Positions 56,091 through 64,000 of a DNA stretch of 64,000 nucleotides are shown in pieces. A program made the position numbers and the translations under genes. How positions within the stretch are numbered: position 1 is the stretch's first letter; each line of letters starts with the position of its first letter. The stretch covers positions 10,362,122-10,426,121 of the forward strand of contig NC_092368.1 in the NCBI RefSeq assembly GCF_030848805.1, in the 5' to 3' direction. Under the pieces are notes generated by a model that had not been told where the DNA came from, searched no databases, and saw only the letters and a program-made list of their open reading frames with translations. The DNA is from Temnothorax longispinosus. Its lineage: Eukaryota > Arthropoda > Insecta > Hymenoptera > Formicidae.

Positions 56091-56395
56091 CCAACGGCAC
56101 TTTTTATTTATATCGATTGATTTAACAATGTTCCAAATACATCTGAAAATTTTTTCAAGCTGATCGCACTCGTTAATTTAAAATGGTAGACGATTAAAGT
56201 ATGTGTAGGGTCAGATTGACCTAGAGTGTTCTTCGTGAATGAAAAAATATGTGTGTTCTCGGAGGGATACACAGACAAATTTGGTTATGGACGTATACCA
56301 GCATCAAGTGTTTCTAGCCAAATTAATAAATATCTACTAATAATTATACATAAAAATTATTTGTTTTGGTTTCCTCATAGAGGAAGCTTTGTGAG

Positions 56396-57160
56396 CAAAG
56401 GTTTCTACTTGCACACTTAAAAACTATAAGGAAGCAATGTGCAGGTTTCTACTTGCACACTTAAAAACTATGAGTAAGCAATGTGCAAGTTTCTACTTGC
56501 ACACTTAAAAACTATGAAGAAGCAATGGGCAAGTTTCTACTTGCACACTTAAAAACTATAAGAAAGCAATGTGCAAGTTTCCACTTGCACACTTAAAAAC
56601 TATGAGAAAGCAATGTGCAAGTTTCTACTTACACACTTAAAAACTTTGAGAAAGCAATGTGCAGGTTTCTACTTGCACACTTAAAAATAATTTGCATACT
56701 TAAAAATTATGACAAAATAATGTGCAAGTTTCTACTTGCACTCTTAAACACTTAAAGGAAGCAATGTGCAGGTTTCTACTTGCACACTTAAGAACTATGA
56801 GGAAGCAATGCGCAAGTTTCTACTTGCACACTTAAAAACTATGAGGAAGCAATGTGCAAGTTTCTACTTGCACTCTTAAAAACTTAAAGGAAGCAATGTG
56901 CAAGTTTCTACTTGCACACTTAAGAACTATGAGAAAGCAATGTGCAAGTTTCTACTTGCACACTTAAAAACTATGAGGAAACAATGTGCAAGTTTCTACT
57001 TGCACTCTTAAAAACTTAAAGGAAACAATGTGCAGGTTTCTACTTGCACACTTAAGAACTATGAGGAAGCAATGTGCAAGTTTCTACTTGCACACTTAAA
57101 AACTATGAGGAAGCAATGTGCAAGTTCCTACTTGCACATTTAAGAATTATGAGGAATTAT
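56396..57160 (+). repeat. 44-bp hairpin satellite, main block
   Basis: About 17 tandem units of 41-45 bp are each built around GTGCAAGTTTCTACTTGCAC, an 8-9-bp stem with a 4-base loop, followed by ACTTAAAAACTATGAGGAAGCA. Units vary slightly, and changes in one stem half are often not compensated in the other. Confidence 0.93.
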
Positions 57161-57740
57161 TTTATTTTTAATTCTTTAAAATTTGGTTAATTAGTTCTAG
57201 AGTTATAGAAATTTCGGTAAACTTAGTTATTTTTTTTAACAGAAATCGGTAACCCTTTTATTATTAACAATTTTTATTAATTATATTATATTCTTCAGTC
57301 TTTTCTACCCCTATTTCATATATAATTCGTTAAGATTTGGTTGATCAGTTCTGGAGTTATAGAAATTTCTGTAAATTTGGCACAGACATACACACATACC
57401 GACATTTTTTTTAATGCAATATTTCGACGTTTTAAAACACTCTGAACATATTGACATTAAAAACTCAAAAAACAATCTTTTCTTTGGTTTCTTCTACCCC
57501 TATTTTATATATAATTCTTTTAAATTTGGTTGATTAGAGCCAACTTTATACGCAATCAAAAGTTCATATACGAATTTACGAAAACAAAGCTTCCTCTATG
57601 AGGAAGTAATAAGCTTCCTTATAAGAGGAACTTTTATGAGCGAAATAAAATGTGGATTAAGCAACGTGCAAATTTATAATTTGCATACTTGAAAATTGTA
57701 AGGAAGTAATGGTTAAATTTATAATTTGTACATTTAAAAA
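57161..57740. repeat. Spacer between satellite blocks
   Basis: AT-rich sequence with degenerate copies of the TTTCTACCCCTATTTCATATATAATTC unit seen in the 54540 repeat, and two CTTCCTCTATGAGGAAG hairpins near 57590. Confidence 0.5.
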
Positions 57741-57870
57741 TTATAAGGAAGCAATGTGCAAGTTTCTACTTGCCCACTTAAAAACTATAAGGAAGAAATG
57801 TGCAAGTTTCTACTTGCACACTTAAAAACTATGAGAAAGCAATGTGCAAGTTTCTACTTGCACACTTTTT
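57741..57870 (+). repeat. 44-bp hairpin satellite, second block
   Basis: Three more units of the same satellite, with degenerate units before them (57655-57740, TGCAAATTTATAATTTGCA type). Confidence 0.9.
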
Positions 57871-58029
57871 TATATATATAACGAATATGAACATTAAATA
57901 CTTAGTTTAAAATATTAAATATTAAACTTTTATATTTTCTCAAGTCCACTGATTTTCATAGAAATTTACAATAAAGATGAGAAAAAAAAATATTTTATAT
58001 TAAAAGAATTAACAACACAATTTGAAATA

Positions 58030-58254
58030 TTAATCAAAAATAGCAAAGAAAAATATATACTTTTAGCTGTGATAGATTATAAAGGACCACATCATACTCG
58101 AACATCAAGTAAAAAACTGGGACATTTCACAACATTATGTCTTTGTCCAAAGACATGGATGCAGTATGATGACTTAACAGAAAAAGAACAAAGAAAACCT
58201 GATACTTATAAAACTGATCCTCAATTACTAATATATGTATTGAATAAAATATGA
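58030..58254 (+). pseudogene. C19 peptidase-like C-terminal tail of NOF-type gene
   Basis: About 73 residues read KYILLAVIDYKGPHHT, then KKLGHFTTLC, WMQYDDLTEKEQ and LLIYVLNKI, stopping at 58254. A GH(F/Y) box followed by a W..YDDL strand and a final hydrophobic strand is the layout of the His box and C-terminus of ubiquitin-specific (C19) peptidases. I recall similar tails in insect MULE/NOF-type proteins. It lies 115 bp from the right arm, on the strand of the transposase, so it is probably the end of the same gene. Upstream stops isolate it. Confidence 0.5.
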
Positions 58255-58369
58255 AACATAAATTCTAATAACTTTTTATTTCACATACACCATAGACACA
58301 CACATAATTTTCTTTATACGTTTTACTCTAAGAGTACACAGCTAATTTTTTGTAACTGCATGTTGAAAC

Positions 58370-58784
58370 GTTTTCCGCTGTTATTTACATTTATTTTGCA
58401 AACAACAAATTTGGAGCTCGGATATTTCGAGAGCAACAAATTCAGACAATACGCTAGTACCAAATTTAAATAAGCAACAAATTTTTTTCTGATACTTTAC
58501 TCTTATAACTGTCCACACGCTGAAGTTTTCCGCTGTTATTTACACTTATTTTGCGTGCAACAAATTAGCAACAAATTAGCAACACATTTTTACGTTATTG
58601 TTATGTGCAATTTTGTTATTATATATACGTATATTGTCACGCTAACTTAATCTTCTTTTAGCGGAACATCGTTTTTTAAGAAAACTTACAAAGCAAGAAA
58701 TTTTTTTTTGCAACTTTTTAGCAACAAATGAGCAACAAATAAAAATATTAATTAAAATTGATTCTGCTTACTTTGTTCCGCTAA
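58370..58784 (-). repeat. Right arm of the foldback element
   Basis: Inverse of the left arm, with one full and one partial subrepeat unit and a few small indels. It begins 115 bases after the stop of the C19-like tail. Confidence 0.88.
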
Positions 58785-59269
58785 CTTATAAGACGCCTCG
58801 GAGCCCCGAGAATCTCCAGAACCGACCGACTGGCCAGCCTTATCAAACTGACCGATCGTTCCATTCCAGATAAATCTTCCCGACCGCGATTCGTGCCTTC
58901 GCCGGGAGATCCGTATCCGAACATACGCATCCCGCGTGTACCCGTTCCGAACCGCGTAACCCCTTTTGTATATAGCCCGCGTAAAAGCACCGCGTCGACC
59001 GTTTGTATATAGCCCGCGTAAATCGTTAGATCGCCGCGCAAACCGTTGTATGTACATAGCCCGCGTAAACTATATGTAAAACCCGCGTCAACGTCTTATG
59101 TAATTACAAGCGCATCCGGCGCATAATTATTGTATTAATCCGTTACTGTTTAATAAACCGTTAATTATTGTCAACTAAAATTTCGTTACTTCCTCTGGAC
59201 CTTACTATCGAACTCCTGATCCGACGAGCTAGTCCGCGTTCAATATCTTAAAAACGGCAGGTCGTTACA

Positions 59270-59279
59270 ATATAATCGT
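59270..59279 (-). pseudogene. Host gene exon a, 5' piece beside its acceptor
   Basis: The reverse complement reads ...TTTTTCTGAAG then ACGATTATAT, giving a splice acceptor ten bases from the LTR. Joined to 25388-25171 the frame is open. Upstream, the same frame soon meets a stop, supporting this acceptor. This piece lies 34 kb from the rest of its exon. Confidence 0.5.
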
Positions 59280-60093
59280 CTTCAGAAAAATGTTTTTAGC
59301 AGACATAATTTGCACCTTGCAAGACTTATACCATATGTTCTATGTTTTCTATTTTTAAATTTTTAGCCATAACAAACGTCGACCAATATCTTTTGAAAAT
59401 ATGTGCGCCGGGATTCGTGTATTTGAAATACAACGTTATTTATTTAAAAGAGATATTAATAATTTTGTAAGACAAAATAGTATGTAAGATAAGTATAAGA
59501 AAGCCAAAGTGAGTCTAATGTTTATAAGTTTATGTGTGATTTTTACCATTAATTCTACAATTAAACATTGATACGTTTTACGTATAGCGCAAATTTATTA
59601 TAAAATATATCTTAGAGACATCTGAAAGACATTCTATTTGTTTTATACGTTTTTCGAGATGCTTCTAAGAGTAAATATTGTACAGTATTATTTAAGTTAG
59701 TATTATTTAAGTTAGGACTACGAGTCACTCGCTTCAGAAATGATGTAAGCAGCTTAAAATAATTACCTGGTAATAAAGTATTGCACACAACAATAAACGT
59801 TCTCACTGTTTACGTGTTCTCACTAGAGATCCTATAGTGTAACAGAGATTCGCCAATGATCACGTGATCGTGGATTACGTTGATTGGTCAGAGTAAACTG
59901 TTCATGTAGCTGCTGCCATATTGAATTTTATATAGCGACAAAGTGTGTGTTGTTGTCTTCTTGTAGAGGTTAGTACATTTCACTTCGACGTCTTTTTATT
60001 ATTTATAGACTTTTACTTAATGAATTATTTTTATTACATTATTAAATGCTTTGCATTAATTGTGGCATATTTTTTGCACAGAATGTAGCCTCG
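59280..60093. other. Intron or intergenic DNA, no gene
   Basis: AT-rich host flank of exon a. A direct repeat of TTAAGTTAGTATTATTTAAG lies near 59690, and no convincing gene is seen. The P-like element begins somewhere in 59850-60090; its end was not located. Confidence 0.4.
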
Positions 60094-60720
60094 CTATGCA
60101 AACTAATTGTACTGCAAATCGCTGTACCAACAATAGTAACAAGGGTTACACAGTATTTAATTTTCCATCTAACAAAGACGTTCGGAAAAAATAGATAACA
60201 GCTCTTGGAAAAAGCTCCGATTAGCGACCCACAGTTCTCAAAGAATGTATGAGGTGAGTGATAGGAATTAATTTCTATTAGTTTATTTTCAGCTGTAATA
60301 GAACTTTTAATAACTAATGTTTCTAATCTACATTTTTCCTATTTTTCAATCTGTAATATTTTTTTATATTTCATTTCAATTCAATCGATATAGAGTTTGT
60401 TGCTGGACGGAAACAATTACATAAAAATGCCATACCGTGTCACTTTTGTATGTGTCCGTATGATAAGAAGCCAAATAGAAAAAATCAACTAAGAAACCAA
60501 GAGAAATCCATAAAGCCACTTGAAACTGCAGACCATGCGTATTATTCGGAAAGTCCAGCAAAGAAGTCTTTACCTCTGCAGCTCCACTCTATTAATACTT
60601 TGCCACGCACTTATGTGTCTGAACATGATTATTTTGCTCATACTGGGAAGGAAGAATGAGGAGTATTTGGTAAAAAAAAGTATCTAGTGACGCAAAGAAA
60701 AAATTGGACTTGGTAAATAT
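60094..60720 (+). pseudogene. THAP domain exons of a P-element-like transposase
   Basis: From ATG 60094 a C2CH THAP zinc finger starts (CTANRC ... GYTVFNFP ... RKK) and meets TAG where THAP domains have their conserved Trp. A second TAG follows 12 codons later, again at a usual Trp. The exon ends at a donor GTGAGT (60257). After an acceptor near 60393 the domain continues with RKQLHKNAIP. THAP domains bind the element's DNA. The two Trp-to-stop changes show decay. Confidence 0.7.
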
Positions 60721-60815
60721 TAAAAGAAATACACATGTTGATCACTTCCCATTATTGAGGAGTCCGATTTCTATGGAGCAATTACGGACAGAATCAAATA
60801 TGGATATAAATCAAA

Positions 60816-63203
60816 ATGAATCAAATGGATATAAATCACAATGAATTAGATATAAATTCAAAACAAGCTTTAATTTCTAAAGTAGATACTTTGTCAAAAG
60901 ACAATAAAAATCTGAAGTTAAAGTTAAATGAAATACGGATGACTCAAACTAGGAAGATAAATGACCAAGATGCAAAATTAAAAGAAGTTACCGCTGATAA
61001 CAAAGCTTTAAAAAAACAACTAGAGAAACTCAACCAACAGATCATAAGAACCAATTCATCAGTTGATAAATTAACATCAAGACTAAGTCGATATTCTGAC
61101 AAATCTATTATAAAAGGGCTCAGCCTTTGGACTGCATGTGGTACAAGCGGATACAATCGAGTTAGGAAAGCACTTGATGTTGAACTCCCTGCACCAAGAA
61201 CACTTCAGAGAAAAATTGAGAATATTTCATTCAACCCAGGAATACTGGAGGATATTTTCTTGTGTCTAGAAAGTAGAATCAACAATATGGAGGAGAGAAG
61301 TAAACTTTGTTGCCTTGTCTTTGATGAAATGAGTATAGAGCCTAAAATTGAGTATGATCGAGGTAGTGATTCAAACATGGGATAGTGTACTCTTCCAGTC
61401 TTTTCGATTGCGGCATCCAAGGCTTTGTTATTTCTTATTGCTGGAGTCTATAAACGATATAAACAAGTTTTAGCATACCATTTTACATCAACTTCTACAG
61501 ACAGTGCAACTGTAAAAGACTTTATTTTTCTCCCTGTTAGAAAAATGTAAAACTTCTGGGCTTCACGTGCTTGTATTAGTTTGTGACATGGGAAACAGAG
61601 GTATTTTAAACCAGCTGGGTTTCAGTTGTCGTAAAAATTATATTCAATACAGTATACAGCATCCTTTTAATAAGAAGGAGAAGTTATTTGCTTTGCCTGA
61701 TGTGGTTCATGTGTTTAAAAATCTGAAAGAAATGCTCATAAAAGTTGGAATTATTACTCTTTCAGATGAATTGGTTCGTGAATATGATTTACCAACAGAA
61801 ACTATAGATATAAATTTGATCGAATGGCTTGATGAACAGCAGTCTAACATGGGCTTGAAATTTACACCAAAATTGAAGAAGAAAAATATTAAAACAAATA
61901 ACTAAAAAAAATGAAAGTTTATACTACAACCTCAGTATTAAATGAACAGGCAGCAGGTGATCTTTTCCGATATGGTGAATTACTTCAGGATCTTGTCATG
62001 ATAACGACAGGTTGGTTTATATTGATTTTGCGGCATTGGTTTAAAATTGTGACCTTCAGAGACAGACGTTTTGCTCTCAGTTTCTACAACATGGATGCTT
62101 ATACAACTTCCATTAAAATCATCCAACTAGTAAGCAATATATTTAAAAATGCTGACTTAAGAGAGAATTGGAAAGTAACTCGGTCTTACGTAATAATGTA
62201 CTGTGATTGTATATTGGAAATTCAAAACTACCTTTTGCAAGAGAAATCTTTCGAATTTGTATATTTTGGTAATCTGACTCAAGATTCAGTTGAAAATAAA
62301 TTCTCTCAAGTTCAATCAAGTTGTCCTAAGCCTACAGCAAGAGACTTCAAGTACCGCCTAAAAAATTTGAGCATATCCGGGGAAGCCACTCGCATTTCAA
62401 ATTCCAGTTACGACCATAATGACAGCCCCACGTTGATCAGCCTCATGCAGAGAATTGAAAAGCCAAACACAAAACAAACTTCCGAACTTTCTATTAAACT
62501 GCCAAAACTGCAAGACTGTCCATCCTTGTCCTTAGAAAAAGAAGAAACCTTATACAAGATGTGTGGATATGTTCTCCGTAAGCTGCAGTCAAGCATAAAA
62601 TGTAAAGTATGCTACAATAGTTTACTACACCAGGGACCTGTAGATCATCCCAAAGCTGGACTTTTGCTTGTATGTGAATTTGTAGAAGCTGCATTAGTAC
62701 GAGTGTCTGATGAAGTGTACCAGATTCTTCATGGTGCAGAATCAATCATAATGGCTTCTGAGAACATAATAAAAGATTTAGGAGGATCACTCAAATGTAC
62801 TTTGAAATATCATTTAATGAAGAAATTATCTTCATTTCCATTGTCTACATGTCATGACCAAAGACAAAAATTAATTTCAAGATTTCTTAGCATGCGACTC
62901 CATCAATTATTACCTTGCCGAAAAAGTAACAAAAATACTGCTTTTGCTAGTAAAAGTATGGGTTCAAGATTACTTGCTGACGCTTTTAACCCACGTCCCA
63001 GAAAAAAACGTAAGGGAATCCTGCAGCCTTATGATTTACTGACATTATCGTTTTTAGATGGATCTTTTAATTGGCTTTATAGAATTGCAAAATCTTTTAC
63101 AGAATTAAAGTCTACACAAAAATCTAAAGTAACAAACGCGATTTTATATCAATATTACTTATTAGGGCACATACAGCTTCATCTGACGACAATATTTGCT
63201 TAA
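60816..63203 (+). pseudogene. P-element/THAP9-like transposase, broken
   Basis: Frames 60816-61385, 61567-61905 and 61911-63203 follow the P-element transposase order. A leucine-rich coiled coil (KNLKLKLNEIR) comes first, then SGYNRVRKALDVELPAPRTL and CLVFDEMSIEP with the first catalytic Asp. LVLVCDMGNRGILNQLG follows with the second, then DVVHVFKNLKEML. The C-terminal half has NWKVTR, GNLTQDSVENKFSQVQSSC, DFKYRL and a CxxC pair (IKCKVC). Stops near 61384 and 61905 and a shifted stretch at 61386-61560 disrupt it. Confidence 0.82.
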
Positions 63204-64000
63204 AACAAAAATTCTGCAGTTTATACATACCTACATAATGTTTATCATCCTCCCTTGGGAAAACATGTAGGAATAATATCGTGCAAGTAGAAGTAAGATT
63301 CAATGCGTACAAAAAAAAGATCTATCTAAATTTTATTTTAGTAATGCAAATACGGATGCAAGATGACAAAAAGAGCAGCAACAGTAGTTGCTGGATCTTG
63401 CGAGAGATGGCAAGCAATCGAACAAGGACAGATGTCATTTCGTTAGACAAAGACAGATATATAGGGAAAACAAAATTAGAAAGGTTGACATTATCAACAT
63501 CGAGAAAGTTCGCCTGTCACTGCAGGATCCCTTTAAGAGTTTATATTATTAAGTAAATTCCATTTCGTGCAATTTTTGGGATTTTATGTTTTTGTCAATT
63601 CTAATATTTCTAGATTTTTAGTTCTTATTCTTCAGAGTGATTTAAATTCGAAATTAAATATATTATTAAGTAAGGTAGACCGGGGCACGTTGTCACATCG
63701 GCTTTATTTAAAAAACTAATAACCAGAGAGCAGTACCCGTCATTCCCAAAACGTGTTAGTGTATGCCCATCTTTGGTGTGTTTACAGTGTTGAGATTGCT
63801 CTAGCAGTGTTGACGTAAAATCAACTTGAAAGTTTTTTGCGATCGTAAGTAAAATTTTATTGTCTAATATTCAACGCACTGGACATGAAGCTTATGTTTT
63901 TTCAGAATAGACCTTTATATTAGCTTAAAGTATGTACTTTTACCTACCGCGTGAAATACCTAACCTTATGAATATCTCAAACATGTTGGCCATGAGGCTG
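63204..64000. other. Tail of window: TTAA-type end and repeat scrap
   Basis: At 63370-63535 a block with TTGCGAGAGATGGC, GTTGACATTATCAACATCG and GGATCCCTTTAA resembles the subterminal and terminal parts of the 33107-38273 element. AGACCGGGGCACGTTGTCAC at 63667 resembles 15800. Otherwise nothing is recognised. Confidence 0.45.

Larger units (their letters stand above)
53100..56230 (+). mobile_element. piggyBac-like remnant
   Basis: TTAA occurs at 53100-53103. A palindromic GGGTCATTCTGACCC block is near 53164 and a related GGGTCAGATTGACC block near 56207, as at the ends of some insect piggyBac elements. Between them are an acidic Ser/Glu N-terminal piece and the C-terminal Cys-rich domain of a piggyBac transposase. 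The catalytic core is missing. A solo LTR (53472-53945) and an interspersed repeat (54540-56090) are nested inside. The right end is approximate. Confidence 0.55.
25874..58784 (+). mobile_element. NOF/MULE-like foldback transposon, 32.9 kb with nests
   Basis: Both ends carry the same long sequence in inverse orientation, beginning TTAGCGGAACAAAGT. They are immediately flanked by CTTATAAG at 25866-25873 and 58785-58792, an 8-bp target duplication. The arms are about 415-525 bp and contain subrepeats. Between them lie a decayed NOF-like MULE transposase and a C19-peptidase-like tail, plus many later insertions. MULE and Drosophila FB-NOF elements make 8-10-bp duplications and have long, repeat-built arms, so the assignment is consistent; it is an inference. 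Confidence 0.8.
25389..59269. mobile_element. Solo LTR split by a 33-kb insertion, TSD ATAT
   Basis: The left arm (25389-25873) begins TGTAACGATGCACCCC. The right arm (58793-59269) ends with CGAACTCCTGATCC, CTAGTCCGCGTTC and GTCGTTACA, the same 3' signature as the solo LTR at 12319-13238. The arms sum to about 960 bp, close to its 920 bp. ATAT flanks both outer ends (25385-25388 and 59270-59273). One LTR was therefore inserted in a host exon and later broken open by the element at 25874-58784. Confidence 0.85.

Noticed and set aside
56396..57160. CRISPR-like array of regular palindromic repeats
   Set aside because: Spacers are not unique; the whole 44-bp unit repeats, and the context is eukaryotic. 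It is a satellite.
25389..59269. The two outer LTR arms as 5' and 3' LTRs of one 34-kb retroelement
   Set aside because: Each arm is only half an LTR (one has the start, the other the end), and no primer site or polypurine tract adjoins them; a split solo LTR explains them better.
1..64000. tRNA genes
   Set aside because: Only primer-site complements to tRNA 3' ends were seen; no cloverleaf could be recognised by eye.

Overview
This window looks like a repeat-dense stretch of an insect nuclear genome, most likely a hymenopteran such as an ant. The supporting evidence is intron-containing gene fragments, a piece of arthropod-type 28S rDNA with an insertion at the R2 site, errantivirus-type (insect Ty3/gypsy with env) retroelements, P/THAP, piggyBac, MULE/NOF-like and TTAA-targeting DNA transposons, and many foldback elements. 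There are no bacterial-type operons. Two 500-N scaffold gaps lie at 2415-2914 and 46159-46658. Nearly all coding capacity belongs to mobile elements, and most of it is broken.

Layout. 1-2414: 3' part of an errantivirus copy (A) on the + strand, with protease joined to env by an internal deletion, then PPT and LTR. 2915-3729: a 28S rRNA fragment split exactly at the R2 site by a 611-bp ORF-less insertion. 3774-3990: an LTR scrap with a tRNA-Pro primer site. 3994-15116: errantivirus copy B on the - strand (LTR, PBS, gag, protease, RT, RNase H, integrase, env), broken by stops and frameshifts and carrying three nested insertions: a solo LTR, a word-rich MITE and a LINE. 15117-25388: AT-rich DNA with a palindromic TTAA MITE, one axonemal dynein heavy-chain exon, other MITEs, a solo errantivirus LTR, and three exons of an unrecognised host gene on the - strand.

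25389-59269 is the most striking part: a set of nested insertions. A host exon (- strand, about ten bases after its acceptor) is split by a solo LTR with an ATAT target duplication. That LTR is split by a 32.9-kb element with long inverted repeats (25874-58784, 8-bp duplication CTTATAAG). This element carries a decayed NOF/MULE-type transposase (51132-53073) and, next to its right arm, a peptidase-C19-like tail (58030-58254), so it resembles a foldback (FB-NOF) transposon. Inside it sits a second element with about 615-bp inverted repeats (26883-49820). Inside that are further foldback elements, LTR insertions, a 5.2-kb TTAA element with a 153-bp tandem repeat, a young Ty3/gypsy element (40423 to beyond 46158) and an errantivirus fragment. 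A piggyBac remnant holding another solo LTR, and a hairpin satellite, lie between the transposase and the right arm.

59270-64000: the remaining host flank, then a decayed P-element/THAP9-like transposon (60094-63203). The insertion boundaries are supported by target-site duplications, inverted-repeat matches and frame continuity read from the sequence. Family names come from protein motifs recalled without database search.
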